Below the pieces are notes generated by a model. That model searched no databases. It saw nothing but the letters and a program-made list of their open reading frames with translations, and was not told where the DNA came from. This document shows positions 36,197-45,533 of a DNA stretch of 64,000 nt, in pieces (the first letter of the stretch is position 1; every line of letters begins with the position of its first letter). Position numbers and translations under genes: made by a program. The stretch covers positions 124,001 to 188,000 of the forward strand of contig NZ_RHOQ01000001.1 of the NCBI RefSeq assembly GCF_003946605.1, written 5' to 3'. Origin of the DNA: Companilactobacillus baiquanensis. GTDB lineage: Bacteria; Bacillota; Bacilli; Lactobacillales; Lactobacillaceae.

Positions 36197-39037
36197 ATGG
36201 CCAAAAAACGAATCTATACTATTGCAAAAGAAAATAACGTCGACAATCAAGTTGTAATTGACGCTGCCGAGAAACTAGGAATGGATGTAAAGAATCATAT
36301 GTCATCTGTTGATGAAACAAGTGAATCAAAAATTGTTAGTAATCTAAAGAAGAATACTAATTCAAAACCTAGTACAAATAACGCCCATACTAATACCGAG
36401 AAGAAGGCTAGCACGACAGCAAGTAACGGTAATAGCAATAATGGACAACATAAAACTAAGATTAAGATTACGGCTGTAAGAAGAGATGCTACTAAGAGTA
36501 ATAATAAGGGGCATTTCGACCATAATAACCGTAACAACAATAATCACCATGATAATAATCATGGTTCGGTAAATTCAAGTAATAGTAGACATAATACAAG
36601 TAATAATAGAAACGATAATCGTACTAATAGCAATAATAATAGTAACAATAATCGTTCATATAATAGTAATAATCGTTCTAACAACTCTAATAACAATGGT
36701 CGACCAAATAATAATCGACCTAACGATCGTCGCAACAATCAATCACGTGATAATCGTAACAATAGAAATGTTAGAAACAACCAAACGCAACAAGCTCCAA
36801 GACCAAGACAAAGTGCTGGAAATAAGTATCTAGAACAATATAAGACAAATATTCAAGATGCTAGTCGTGCAACAACACCTAGTCGTCCTAGAAACAATAA
36901 TCATAACGGTAATAACGCTAACCGTAATAATCACAACAATAGTAATAATAGCCGTCCTAACAACAATAATAGTAATAACAATAGACGTTTCAATAACAAC
37001 AGTAACCACACAAATAATAATAGTCATAATAACAATGTTAGAAAGCCAGTTGAGGCTAATAAAGTTCAATCAACTTCAAAGCCAAATACAGCTAAAGTTG
37101 AAGTTCCAAAACCAGAATACAAGAAACCAAAGACAACAAATAACCGTGACTTTGGACACAAGCAAAACTTGGCAAATCCTTTCGGAACTCGTAAGAAGAA
37201 GAAGGAAAGAAAGAGACAACAACGCCAACGTAATAATGAACCTAAGAAAGTAATGCCACAAAGAAAAGAACGTCCATTACCAGAAACACTTGTTTATACA
37301 GTTGGTATGAATGCTCAAGATATTGGTAAGTTATTGCATCGTGAACCAGCAGAAATTGTTAAGAAATTATTTATGCTTGGAATTATGATCAATCAAAACC
37401 AATCATTAGATAAAGATACTATCGAATTGTTGGCTACTGATTATGGAATTAATTCTGAAGAAAAAGTTGAAGAAGATATTGCTGATATCGACCAATACTT
37501 TGAAGAAGAAACTAAGAGTACAAAACACTTAGTTCCAAGACCTCCAGTAGTTACTATCATGGGACACGTTGACCATGGTAAAACAACTCTATTGGATCAC
37601 TTGAGACATACTCACGTTACAGCTAGTGAAGCTGGTGGTATTACTCAACATATTGGTGCTTATCAAGTAAGATTACAAGATCGTTTGATTACCTTCTTGG
37701 ATACACCTGGACATGCTGCCTTTACAAATATGCGTGCTCGTGGTGCTGATATTACTGATATTGTTATCCTAGTTGTAGCTGCCGATGATGGTGTAATGCC
37801 TCAGACTATTGAAGCTATTAACCATGCTAAAGCTGCTAATGATCCTATTATCGTTGCCGTTAATAAGATCGATAAGCCAGGTGCAAATCCACAACACGTA
37901 ATCGAACAATTGATGGAATATGAACTTATTCCTGAAGATTATGGTGGTGACACGATCTTTGTTGAAATTTCCGCTAAGGAAGGTACAAACATTGATCAAC
38001 TACTAGAAATGGTTCTATTACAAGCTGATGTTCTTGAATTAAAGGCCAACCCTGATCAAAAGGCTGTCGGTACTGTTATCGAAGCCAAACTTGATAAGGG
38101 TCGTGGACCAGTTGCATCACTATTGGTACAACAAGGTACACTTCACGTTGGTGATCCAGTCGTTGTAGGTAATACTTTTGGTCGAGTTAGAACTATGACT
38201 AACTACAATGGTAAAGAAGTTAAAAAGGCCACACCATCAGAACCAGTTGAAATTACTGGTTTGAATGATGTTCCAGAATCAGCTGATAAGTTTGTTGTCT
38301 TTGCAGATGAAAAGACAGCTCGTGCAGCTGGTGAAGAGCGTGCTAGTCGTGCAATTCAAAAAGAACGTCAAAATACTAACCCTGTAACACTTGATAACTT
38401 ATTTGAAACAATGAAAGAAGGAGAACTTAAGAAAGTCGACGTTATTATTAAAGCCGATGTTCAAGGTTCTGTTGAAGCCATTGCTGGAAGTTTGAAGAAG
38501 ATCGAAGTTGAGGGTGTTCGTGTTAATATTATTCATCAAGCCGTAGGTGCAATTACTGAAAGTGATGTTAACTTAGCTGCCGCAAGTAATGCTATCATCA
38601 TTGGATTTAATGTTCGTCCTACTGCACAAGCTCGAGTTCAAGCTAAGGATGAAAATGTTGATATTCGTTTACACAGAGTTATCTATCAAGCAATCGATGA
38701 GATTGAAGCCGCTATGAAGGGTATGCTTGAACCAGTATACAAAGAAAAAATTACAGGTAACTTATCTGTTCGTGAAACATACAATGTTTCTAAGATCGGT
38801 ACGATTGCCGGTTGTTATGTAAACACTGGTAGTATCACCCGTGAATCTGGTGTACGTTTAATTAGAGATGGTATCGTTGTCTACGAAGGAAAACTTGCTT
38901 CACTTAAGCGTTTCAAAGACGATGCCAAAGAAGTTAAAGCAGGATTCGAATGTGGTATCACAATCGAAAACTACAATGACATTAAAATTGGTGACGAAGT
39001 TGAAGCCTATGTGATGGAAGAAGTTCCAGTCAAATAG
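36197..39037 (+). CDS. infB: Translation initiation factor IF-2
   Basis: A 946-residue GTPase that places initiator tRNA on the ribosome. An N-terminal IF2-N domain ([29 protein letters not shown]) is followed by a long linker, residues about 55-330, whose residues 103-281 are extraordinarily Asn-rich with Arg, Ser and His (AAT/AAC codons). A second IF2-N domain begins near residue 365, then the G domain ([15 protein letters not shown] near residue 455, [17 protein letters not shown]) and domains II-IV. Catalytic part intact. The start at 36197 follows GGAGAG. Confidence 0.97.
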   Translation: MAKKRIYTIAKENNVDNQVVIDAAEKLGMDVKNHMSSVDETSESKIVSNLKKNTNSKPSTNNAHTNTEKKASTTASNGNSNNGQHKTKIKITAVRRDATKSNNKGHFDHNNRNNNNHHDNNHGSVNSSNSRHNTSNNRNDNRTNSNNNSNNNRSYNSNNRSNNSNNNGRPNNNRPNDRRNNQSRDNRNNRNVRNNQTQQAPRPRQSAGNKYLEQYKTNIQDASRATTPSRPRNNNHNGNNANRNNHNNSNNSRPNNNNSNNNRRFNNNSNHTNNNSHNNNVRKPVEANKVQSTSKPNTAKVEVPKPEYKKPKTTNNRDFGHKQNLANPFGTRKKKKERKRQQRQRNNEPKKVMPQRKERPLPETLVYTVGMNAQDIGKLLHREPAEIVKKLFMLGIMINQNQSLDKDTIELLATDYGINSEEKVEEDIADIDQYFEEETKSTKHLVPRPPVVTIMGHVDHGKTTLLDHLRHTHVTASEAGGITQHIGAYQVRLQDRLITFLDTPGHAAFTNMRARGADITDIVILVVAADDGVMPQTIEAINHAKAANDPIIVAVNKIDKPGANPQHVIEQLMEYELIPEDYGGDTIFVEISAKEGTNIDQLLEMVLLQADVLELKANPDQKAVGTVIEAKLDKGRGPVASLLVQQGTLHVGDPVVVGNTFGRVRTMTNYNGKEVKKATPSEPVEITGLNDVPESADKFVVFADEKTARAAGEERASRAIQKERQNTNPVTLDNLFETMKEGELKKVDVIIKADVQGSVEAIAGSLKKIEVEGVRVNIIHQAVGAITESDVNLAAASNAIIIGFNVRPTAQARVQAKDENVDIRLHRVIYQAIDEIEAAMKGMLEPVYKEKITGNLSVRETYNVSKIGTIAGCYVNTGSITRESGVRLIRDGIVVYEGKLASLKRFKDDAKEVKAGFECGITIENYNDIKIGDEVEAYVMEEVPVK

Positions 39038-39048
39038 GAGATGATAAT

Positions 39049-39408
39049 ATGGTAAAACATCGAATTGGTCGTGTGGAACAAGAAATACAAAAAGAAGTAA
39101 ATGATATTTTACTTAAACGTATTCGTGATCCACGAGTTCAAGGTGTAACCGTAACAGGTGTTGAGATGACAGGTGACTTGCAACAAGCCACAATTTACTA
39201 CAGTATCCTTTCAGAAAAGGCTAGTGATGTTGAAAAAACTCAAGCTGGCTTAGATAAGGCCAAAGGTCTGATCAGAAAAGAGCTTGGTTCACGTCTAACA
39301 CTTTATAAAGTTCCGGAATTAGAATTTAAGCAAGATCAATCAATTCGCTACGGTGAAAAAATTGACCGCTTGATTGCTAAATTACATCAAGACGAAGCTA
39401 ATCGTTAA
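39049..39408 (+). CDS. rbfA: Ribosome-binding factor A
   Basis: A 119-residue KH-fold 30S maturation factor. The N-terminus VKHRIGRVEQEIQKEVNDIL, then IRDPRVQGVTVTGVEMTGDLQQATIYYSI and the C-terminal PELEFKQDQSIRYGEKID are typical. It ends the nusA operon with a strong terminator; truB, usually next, is displaced by three genes (4.1 kb). Confidence 0.95.
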   Translation: MVKHRIGRVEQEIQKEVNDILLKRIRDPRVQGVTVTGVEMTGDLQQATIYYSILSEKASDVEKTQAGLDKAKGLIRKELGSRLTLYKVPELEFKQDQSIRYGEKIDRLIAKLHQDEANR

Positions 39409-39414
39409 AAATGT

Positions 39415-39446
39415 CCGCTGAAATGAAAATTTCAGCGGGCTTTTTT
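39415..39446 (+). terminator. Rho-independent terminator after rbfA
   Basis: CCGCTGAAAT pairs perfectly with ATTTCAGCGG around GAAA, followed by GCTTTTTT. Confidence 0.92.
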
Positions 39447-39480
39447 CATGTTAAAATTTTTGATATAGGGAGGAAAAAAT

Positions 39481-40020
39481 ATGGATACAAAAGAGATACT
39501 TGCTCAAACCCTAAAAAAATTAATGAACGATACGCCAGTAGATAAAATTACGATCAATATTTTAACAAGTGAAGCCAACGTTGCTAGAAATACCTTCTAT
39601 TATCATTTTGAAGATATTAAATCAATTTTGGAGTGGATATACGCAAGAGAAATAGTTGTTCAATTGGCGGCATTTCAAAGCCAATCCAAGTGGACTGATG
39701 GATTTGAAACTTTGTTAAATTATATAGTAGAAAATCAAAAATTTTGTTTGAATACTTTTAGTTCCACCAATCGTTCGTTTTTAGAACATTTCTTATATCG
39801 ATTAGCCTTTGATATGGTTTCTGGAGTAGTCCTGGATCTACAACCAACTTGCAAGAATGATCTGCGTGATGAAATTAGTAATTTTTATGGTCGGGCCTTA
39901 TCTAGTCAGGTCATTCAATGGTTAGTGACAGATATGCGGGAATCAGAAGATGAATTTGTTGATCTAATGGAAAGAATGCTCGGAGGAACGATTGAGGCTG
40001 TAGTTAAGAGAAACTCTTAA
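39481..40020 (+). CDS. TetR/AcrR-family regulator
   Basis: A 179-residue regulator. The N-terminal helix-turn-helix is TKEILAQTLKKLMNDTPVDKITINILTSEANVARNTFYYHFEDIKSIL, close to the DhaS-like branch of TetR proteins; the C-terminal ligand domain resembles TetR_C_8 (FYGRALSSQVIQWLVTDMRES). It lies 99 bases before the DUF5692 gene, whose promoter region holds a perfect palindrome, so that gene is the likely target. Ligand unknown. Ribosome binding site GGGAGGA. Confidence 0.85.
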   Translation: MDTKEILAQTLKKLMNDTPVDKITINILTSEANVARNTFYYHFEDIKSILEWIYAREIVVQLAAFQSQSKWTDGFETLLNYIVENQKFCLNTFSSTNRSFLEHFLYRLAFDMVSGVVLDLQPTCKNDLRDEISNFYGRALSSQVIQWLVTDMRESEDEFVDLMERMLGGTIEAVVKRNS

Positions 40021-40062
40021 ACTTTGGACAATAGGCTCTCTTTGACCATATGAACCTTCATA

Positions 40063-40077
40063 GTAACCGGTTACAAT
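40063..40077 (+). promoter_or_regulatory. Candidate TetR operator over the DUF5692 gene promoter
   Basis: Perfect palindrome GTAACC-GGTTAC (40063-40074) overlapping a -10-like TACAAT (40072-40077). Binding there would block transcription of the downstream membrane protein gene. No convincing -35. Confidence 0.5.
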
Positions 40078-40119
40078 TAACTTGTGAAGTAATAAACATG
40101 GTGAATGGAGGGGATCAAA

Positions 40120-41103
40120 ATGTTCTTATTTCAAAATATTACAGCTATTGATTGGGTAATGTGGATCGCAGTTATTGCTGCATTGATGTTACTTAATGAG
40201 GCTGCAAGAGCTAATAAGTGGGTAGGATTAACGCTCTTTGTCGCCGTTCCAATTATTTTAACGATATTTGTTTGGCCTAATACGGCAGGTTCTGGTAGTA
40301 GTACCGGTACTTGGTTTCATTGGGTAAAGGTTTATTCGGCTTTAGCAGGATGTTTAGGTTTTATGGCATTAAGATTTATTCCGAAATTACAAAATAATAA
40401 GTGGATGCTAATGTTTCCACCAATTATTCTTTCAGTTAATATTATGGAAGCCGTTTTTAGAGACTTCCAAGTTTATGGATTACACGGAATGGTAGACGGT
40501 GTTTTCATGAACGGTGGTGCCTGGAATATTATGAATGGTATTGCTGGTATCATAAATATTATTACAATCACTGGATGGATGGGGATCATTGTCAGTCGTG
40601 ATAAGCAAAAGGATATGATCTGGCCTGATCAAATTTGGCCTTGGATCATTGCATATGATATTTGGAACTTTGCCTATGTTTATAATTGTGTTGGTGATCA
40701 CTCGTTCTACGCTGGAGCAGCCTTATTATTATCATGTACCTTTGCAGCATTCTTTATTAAAAAAGGTTCTTGGCTGCAAGCTCGTGCACAGACATTGGCA
40801 TTTTGGATGATGTTCACGATGAGTTTCCCAGCATTTGTTACAGATTCGCAATTTGCAGTTCAAAGCTCGCATAACAGTACTGCATTGATGGTAGTTAGTG
40901 CATTAGCATTATTAGCTAACGTTGGAGTACTTGTACTACATATTTATCGCGTGGTGAAATTACGCAGAAATCCATTGAAAGATTCTGTTTACGCTGGTAC
41001 TAGAGCACATGATCAAGTATTAGCTGATAATTTACCAGAAGATAAAGTTACTAATGATTTAAATACTAAGGATTCAGATCCTAAAGATTCAGCGTTAATT
41101 TAG
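40120..41103 (+). CDS. DUF5692-family multispanning membrane protein
   Basis: A 327-residue protein with about nine hydrophobic helices, beginning FQNITAIDWVMWIAVIAALMLLNEAARANKW, with Trp-rich loops (IWPDQIWPWIIAYDIWNFAYVYNCVGD) and a polar C-terminal tail of about 40 residues rich in Asp and Lys. I recognise it as DUF5692, a family without assigned function found in lactobacilli and other Firmicutes. The ATG at 40120 follows GGAGGGG. Downstream of a TetR gene and probably controlled by it. A transport or sensing role would be guesswork. Confidence 0.75.
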   Translation: MFLFQNITAIDWVMWIAVIAALMLLNEAARANKWVGLTLFVAVPIILTIFVWPNTAGSGSSTGTWFHWVKVYSALAGCLGFMALRFIPKLQNNKWMLMFPPIILSVNIMEAVFRDFQVYGLHGMVDGVFMNGGAWNIMNGIAGIINIITITGWMGIIVSRDKQKDMIWPDQIWPWIIAYDIWNFAYVYNCVGDHSFYAGAALLLSCTFAAFFIKKGSWLQARAQTLAFWMMFTMSFPAFVTDSQFAVQSSHNSTALMVVSALALLANVGVLVLHIYRVVKLRRNPLKDSVYAGTRAHDQVLADNLPEDKVTNDLNTKDSDPKDSALI

Positions 41104-41128
41104 TTAAATTAGAAACATATACAAATCG

Positions 41129-41169
41129 CATAAGCCCAGTAATCCGAATTTTGGATTGCTGGGCTTATG
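41129..41169. repeat. Hairpin repeat, diverged copy A (terminator-like)
   Basis: CATAAGCCCAGTAATCC (41129-41145) pairs with GGATTGCTGGGCTTATG (41153-41169), 17 pairs with one G-T. The core CCCAGTAATCC recurs in the hairpins at 58845, 61558 and 63831. It follows the DUF5692 gene and could end its transcript. Flanking matches to the larger element (AGAAACAT before, TTTTA and GGAAAA after) are faint. Confidence 0.7.
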
Positions 41170-41216
41170 TGTTTTAGGCTGGAAAATATATTTAATAAAA
41201 ATAGTGATTTTGTTAT

Positions 41217-41249
41217 AGTCAGATTTTTTTGACTAATCGTCAAATGACT
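41217..41249 (+). promoter_or_regulatory. Cluster of TGACT half-sites upstream of the LTA synthase gene
   Basis: AGTCA (41217-41221), TGACT (41230-41234), GTCA (41239-41242) and TGACT (41245-41249): two inverted repeats of the same half-site within 33 bases, about 85 bases before the gene. A possible regulator binding array. Confidence 0.3.
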
Positions 41250-41330
41250 TTTAGTGATAGAATTTGATTTTGCAAAGATTACTAGTATATGATTATTAAT
41301 ACGAAAAGTTGATCAACGGGAGTAAGTATA

Positions 41331-43436
41331 ATGACCAAAAAGCCAGTAACTAAAATATCTCTATTTATATTTACATTGGTTATTATTTTTTGGCTAAAAA
41401 ATATTTTTTCATATTATTTAGACTTTTCACTTGGAGTTCAAGGCATTATACAAAATTTCATTCTTTTAATAAATCCTCTTGCTACTATTACTATTTTACT
41501 AAGTCTTGGACTTTACTTTCGAAATCCTAAAATTGCCTATATATTTATGACTGCAGTTTACTTGATTGATTCTATTTTTCTATACAGTAATGTTTTATAC
41601 TATCGAGAATTTACAAATTTTATTTCGTTAAATACTATCACTAGTTCAGCTAAGGCTGTTAAAAGTCTTGGTCCAAGTATTTTAAATTCAATGAAATACT
41701 ATGATTTTATCTACTTGTTAGATTTGCCAATTATTGCTATCGTTGTAGGTTTAATAATTTTTAAAAAGAAGTTAGACGTTTTGAGAAAATTAAATGCTTT
41801 GGCCTGGACAACTTTTGGAATAATGTTGTTTTCTTTGAATTTAGCCTTAGCAGAGATGAATCGGCCTCAATTATTAACTCGACTGTTTGATCAGACGTAT
41901 ATTGTAAAATATTTAGGTCTCAATTCTTTTTTTGTTTATGACTCGATCAAAACTATTAATTCTGATCAGGTTAGAAAAAACGCAACGGCCACTGGTATAG
42001 ATGGTCCATTGAATTTCCAGCAAGCAAATTATGCGATGCCAAATTCTAAATATTTTGGAGTAGCTAGGAAGAAAAATATTATCGTTATCCATCTGGAAAG
42101 CTTCCAGCAATTTTTAATTAACTTTAAAGTCAATGACCAAGAAGTGACACCGTTTTTGAATTCTTTGTATAGTAATAAAAATACTCTGTCTTATAGCAAC
42201 TTTTTTCATCAAGTAGGACAAGGCAAGACTAGTGATGCGGAAACAATGCTTGAAACAGGTTTGTTTGGTTTACCAGAAGGATCTTTTTTCCCTCAATTAG
42301 GACCTAGTAATACTTTTCAAGCTGCACCGGCAATTTTAAATCAAAAACAAGGATACACTAGTGCAGTTTTTCATGGTAATGTTGGCAGTTTTTATTCTCG
42401 GAATAAGGTTTATCCTAATTTCGGTTATAATTATTTTTTTGATCAAAGTTCCTTTAATAGTTCTGAAAATAGTGATCTTGGTTTTGGTTTGAAAGATAAA
42501 TTGATGTTTGCTCAAAGTATCAAATATTTGGAACAACTGCAACAACCGTTCTACGTAAAATATATTACTTTAACTAATCATTATCCGTTTGATCTACCGA
42601 TTGAAGATAATGACGGCTTTGTTACTACGCAGACAAATAACAATGTAGTAAATAATTATTTTTTGACAGCACACTATTTAGATAATGCACTAAAGGAATT
42701 CTTTGCTTATTTGAAAAAAAGTGGTTTATATAAAAGATCGATGATCGTTTTGTACGGTGATCATTATGGAATTTCTAATGACAAAAACCCTGATCTCACG
42801 CCTTTATTAGGGTATTCTGAATCTCAACCAGAATTTAATAATGCAAAACTTCAAAGAGTTCCCTTTATGATTCATGTGGATGGATTAAAAGGTGGAATCA
42901 AAGATACATACGGTGGTGAAATTGATGTTTTGCCGACAATTTTGCATCTTGTTGGAATCGATACAAAGAACTATTTGCAATTAGGTCAAGATCTATTATC
43001 AAAAGAACATATTCAAATCGTACCGTTTCGAGATGGCAGTTATATGACATCTGAATATACGGTTATCAAGAAGGGTAAGAAATTTTATAATGTTTATTCA
43101 AATTCCACTGGAGAGCAGATTGATTTAGCAGAGAATCCTGTTTTATCCGGAAATATAAAGGATTGGGGCAAGCAAGTTGATCAGAGATTAAGTATTTCAG
43201 ATAAAATCAATAATCAAAACCTATTGAGATTTTATACACCAGATGATTTTAAACCGGTTGATCCTAATGATGATAAATATGAATATAAAGATCAATTGAA
43301 CAGGCTTTTAAAAACTCGAGATGATAAAGGTAATAGTTCCACTAGTATGTATTCTCAGAATAATGATAATTCCAGCACAGGTGATTATGAAACTGATGCT
43401 CCGGAATTAAAGCAATCAGATGTTAATGGTCTGTAA
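41331..43436 (+). CDS. Lipoteichoic acid synthase family protein (LtaS-like)
   Basis: A 701-residue polyglycerol-phosphate synthase. Five hydrophobic helices fill residues about 8-185, followed by an extracellular sulfatase-fold domain: Glu256 in HLESFQ, the catalytic Thr300 in GKTSDAE, and Asp477-His478 in YGDHYG match the manganese and catalytic residues of staphylococcal LtaS. The last 60 residues are Ser/Asn/Asp-rich and probably disordered. It uses phosphatidylglycerol to extend lipoteichoic acid. It could be a primer synthase or secondary paralogue; no neighbour settles this. Located unusually between rbfA and truB. Confidence 0.9.
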   Translation: MTKKPVTKISLFIFTLVIIFWLKNIFSYYLDFSLGVQGIIQNFILLINPLATITILLSLGLYFRNPKIAYIFMTAVYLIDSIFLYSNVLYYREFTNFISLNTITSSAKAVKSLGPSILNSMKYYDFIYLLDLPIIAIVVGLIIFKKKLDVLRKLNALAWTTFGIMLFSLNLALAEMNRPQLLTRLFDQTYIVKYLGLNSFFVYDSIKTINSDQVRKNATATGIDGPLNFQQANYAMPNSKYFGVARKKNIIVIHLESFQQFLINFKVNDQEVTPFLNSLYSNKNTLSYSNFFHQVGQGKTSDAETMLETGLFGLPEGSFFPQLGPSNTFQAAPAILNQKQGYTSAVFHGNVGSFYSRNKVYPNFGYNYFFDQSSFNSSENSDLGFGLKDKLMFAQSIKYLEQLQQPFYVKYITLTNHYPFDLPIEDNDGFVTTQTNNNVVNNYFLTAHYLDNALKEFFAYLKKSGLYKRSMIVLYGDHYGISNDKNPDLTPLLGYSESQPEFNNAKLQRVPFMIHVDGLKGGIKDTYGGEIDVLPTILHLVGIDTKNYLQLGQDLLSKEHIQIVPFRDGSYMTSEYTVIKKGKKFYNVYSNSTGEQIDLAENPVLSGNIKDWGKQVDQRLSISDKINNQNLLRFYTPDDFKPVDPNDDKYEYKDQLNRLLKTRDDKGNSSTSMYSQNNDNSSTGDYETDAPELKQSDVNGL

Positions 43437-43463
43437 AACTTCCAATTCAATGGAAGTTTTTTT
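43436..43463 (+). terminator. Rho-independent terminator after the LTA synthase gene
   Basis: AACTTCCA pairs with TGGAAGTT around ATTCAA, followed by TTTTT. A TATAAT at 43466-43471 just beyond may be the -10 for truB. Confidence 0.88.
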
Positions 43464-43509
43464 GTTATAATTAATAAAGTTGTTTATTAATAGGTACGGA
43501 GATAGATAA

Positions 43510-44418
43510 ATGAATGGTGTAATTCCTTTACATAAAGAAATCGGATTAACTAGTTCTGATTGTGTTTACAAATTAAGAAAAATTTTGCATACAAAAAAAG
43601 TGGGCCATACAGGGACGCTTGATCCGTTGGTAGATGGTGTTTTGCCAATTTGCGTAGGTCAATCAACAAAACTGGTCAATCGTTTGACAGGCTCGCCTAA
43701 AGAGTATGAAGGTGAGATAACTTTAGGTATGTCGACAACAACTGAAGATCGTGAAGGGGATGTTGTTGAAGAAGTTAAATTAAATCAACCTTTTGAAATT
43801 CCCAAATTGGAAGAGACTTTTAAAAGTATGATTGGAGATTTAACTCAAATACCGCCAATGTATTCTGCCGTTAAGGTCAATGGCAAGAAGCTTTATGAAT
43901 ATGCACGAGCTGGTTTGAAAGTAGAACGACCTGAAAGAAAAATTCATTTGTACGATTTTTATCTAATGGGTGATCCAGTATTTGATTCTACCAGTGGCAA
44001 ACAAACGGTTAGATTCCATGTCAGATGTTCAAAAGGAACATACGTTAGAACCTTAGCAGTTGAGTTTGGGTCAATACTAGGAGTTCCTTCTTATATGTCG
44101 AAATTAACTCGAACGCAAAGTGCTGGTTTTGATTTAAAAGACACATTTACGTTGTCAGATATCGAGTCAATGATAGAATCAAATGAGTACGGTTTTTTTA
44201 AAAGTATTGACGATGTCTTAGTAGATCTTCCAGTTCATGAACTAACTGATGAGGAATGGGAAATCAACGTTCAACATGGAGGCTTCTTGGAGTTTTCACA
44301 ATATGATACAAATAAAAATCTCAGAGTTACCAAGAATAATATTACAAAGGCCATCTACAAGTATGATCCTAAGGATTCCATGTGGAAGCCAGAAACAATG
44401 TTACTGAACAATGAGTAG
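43510..44418 (+). CDS. truB: tRNA pseudouridine(55) synthase TruB
   Basis: A 302-residue enzyme that makes pseudouridine 55 in the T-loop of tRNAs. The N-terminal NGVIPLHKEIGLTSSDCVYKLR, KKVGHTGTLDPLVDGVLP with the catalytic Asp, YEGEITLG, PPMYSAVKVNGKKLYEYAR and CSKGTYVRTLA are the family motifs. Ribosome binding site GGAGATAG. Followed by ribF, its usual partner. Confidence 0.96.
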   Translation: MNGVIPLHKEIGLTSSDCVYKLRKILHTKKVGHTGTLDPLVDGVLPICVGQSTKLVNRLTGSPKEYEGEITLGMSTTTEDREGDVVEEVKLNQPFEIPKLEETFKSMIGDLTQIPPMYSAVKVNGKKLYEYARAGLKVERPERKIHLYDFYLMGDPVFDSTSGKQTVRFHVRCSKGTYVRTLAVEFGSILGVPSYMSKLTRTQSAGFDLKDTFTLSDIESMIESNEYGFFKSIDDVLVDLPVHELTDEEWEINVQHGGFLEFSQYDTNKNLRVTKNNITKAIYKYDPKDSMWKPETMLLNNE

Positions 44419-44430
44419 AAAAGATTGAAT

Positions 44431-45369
44431 ATGCAGACTTTAAATGTAAAGCACCCATTAAAAGCAGATCAGATACCTTCTGAAGATACAGTTTTGATAA
44501 TGGGATTTTTTGATGGTGTTCATGAGGGACATCAAAAGGTTATTAATAAAGGTGTTAAAATTGCTAAAGAAAATGGCTTAAAATCGGTATTATTAACGTT
44601 CGATCGCTCACCAAGAGAAGTATATCAACACGAGAAAAACTATCAGTATTTATCAACAGTAGCTAGAAAGTCTGAACTAGTTGCTAAGTTAGATGTTGAT
44701 TATTTATATGTTATGGAATTTAGTCAAAAATTTTCTAAATTAACTCCGCAAGAATTTGTTGATCAGTATATGGTAAGAATGAATGCGAAGTATGTTGTTG
44801 CTGGATTTGATTATACTTATGGCAAACGCGATATCGCTAATATGAAAAATCTACCCAAATATGCTGCCGGTCGTTTTGAAGTTGTAACGATTCCTGAACA
44901 GACTTATGATGGCCGAAAAATTGGATCTAGTTCGATCAAAGAATTGATCGAGAACGATAAAGTAGATCAGGCAAATACGGTTCTAGGGTACAATTATCAA
45001 AATCAAGGTGTGGTTATTCATGGCTTGCAAAGAGGGCGTACTTTAGGATATCCAACGGCAAACATACTAACTACATCTGATCAAGTTAAACCATCTATTG
45101 GTGTCTATGTGACTAGAATTAAGGTTCACGATCGTTGGTATCGAGCAATGACTTCGGTTGGTTACAATGTCACTTTTAAAGAAGATACTGGCGTTACGAT
45201 CGAAGCTAATATCTTTGATTTTGATGAAGATATTTATGATCAACCTGTAAGAGTCGAGTGGCTCCATTACTTGCGTGGTGAAGTTAAATTTAACAACGCT
45301 GAAGAATTGATCGAGCAGTTACACTTGGATAAAGAAAATTCGATAAACTATTTTCAGCAAAATAATTAA
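44431..45369 (+). CDS. ribF: Bifunctional riboflavin kinase/FAD synthetase
   Basis: A 312-residue enzyme. The N-terminal adenylyltransferase domain carries GFFDGVHEGHQKVI, LLTFDRSPRE and FDYTYGKRD; the C-terminal flavokinase domain carries GLQRGRTLGYPTANI and SIGVYVTRI. It makes FMN and FAD from riboflavin. The ATG at 44431 is chosen over a TTG at 44425; the ribosome binding site is weak in either case, suggesting coupling to truB 12 bases upstream. Confidence 0.95.
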   Translation: MQTLNVKHPLKADQIPSEDTVLIMGFFDGVHEGHQKVINKGVKIAKENGLKSVLLTFDRSPREVYQHEKNYQYLSTVARKSELVAKLDVDYLYVMEFSQKFSKLTPQEFVDQYMVRMNAKYVVAGFDYTYGKRDIANMKNLPKYAAGRFEVVTIPEQTYDGRKIGSSSIKELIENDKVDQANTVLGYNYQNQGVVIHGLQRGRTLGYPTANILTTSDQVKPSIGVYVTRIKVHDRWYRAMTSVGYNVTFKEDTGVTIEANIFDFDEDIYDQPVRVEWLHYLRGEVKFNNAEELIEQLHLDKENSINYFQQNN

Positions 45370-45375
45370 AACGGG

Positions 45376-45406
45376 ATAGAGTAGATATTGTTCTAGCTCT
45401 ATTTTT
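45376..45406 (+). terminator. Rho-independent terminator after ribF
   Basis: ATAGAG plus AGA pairs with TCT plus CTCTAT around a short loop, followed by TTTTG. Confidence 0.75.
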
Positions 45407-45454
45407 GCGTGCTTATTTTCAGTAAAATTCTTTTTAGTTTCTAAGGCTCAGCAC

Positions 45455-45483
45455 TTGACACTAATAGAAGAGATTGTTATATT
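45455..45483 (+). promoter_or_regulatory. hrcA operon promoter
   Basis: TTGACA (45455-45460), 17 bases, TATATT (45478-45483). A strong sigma-A promoter just before the CIRCE element. Confidence 0.85.
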
Positions 45484-45491
45484 TTACATTG

Positions 45492-45518
45492 TTAGCACTC
45501 ATAGATGATTAGTGCTAA
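45492..45518 (+). promoter_or_regulatory. CIRCE operator
   Basis: TTAGCACTC-N9-TAGTGCTAA, matching the consensus TTAGCACTC-N9-GAGTGCTAA with one mismatch in the right arm. HrcA binds here and is released on heat shock. Lies between the promoter and the hrcA start. Confidence 0.95.
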
Positions 45519-45533
45519 AAGGAGGGCGGTATA

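Noticed and set aside
36500..37045. Possible tandem DNA repeat or CRISPR-like array
   Set aside because: The periodicity comes from Asn codons in the infB linker; no regular unit and spacer pattern, and the reading frame is intact.
36858..37253. Plus-strand open frame of 131 codons inside infB
   Set aside because: It is a frame shadow of the Asn-rich repeat tract (Ile/Val/Thr-rich nonsense protein); no ribosome binding site and fully inside infB.
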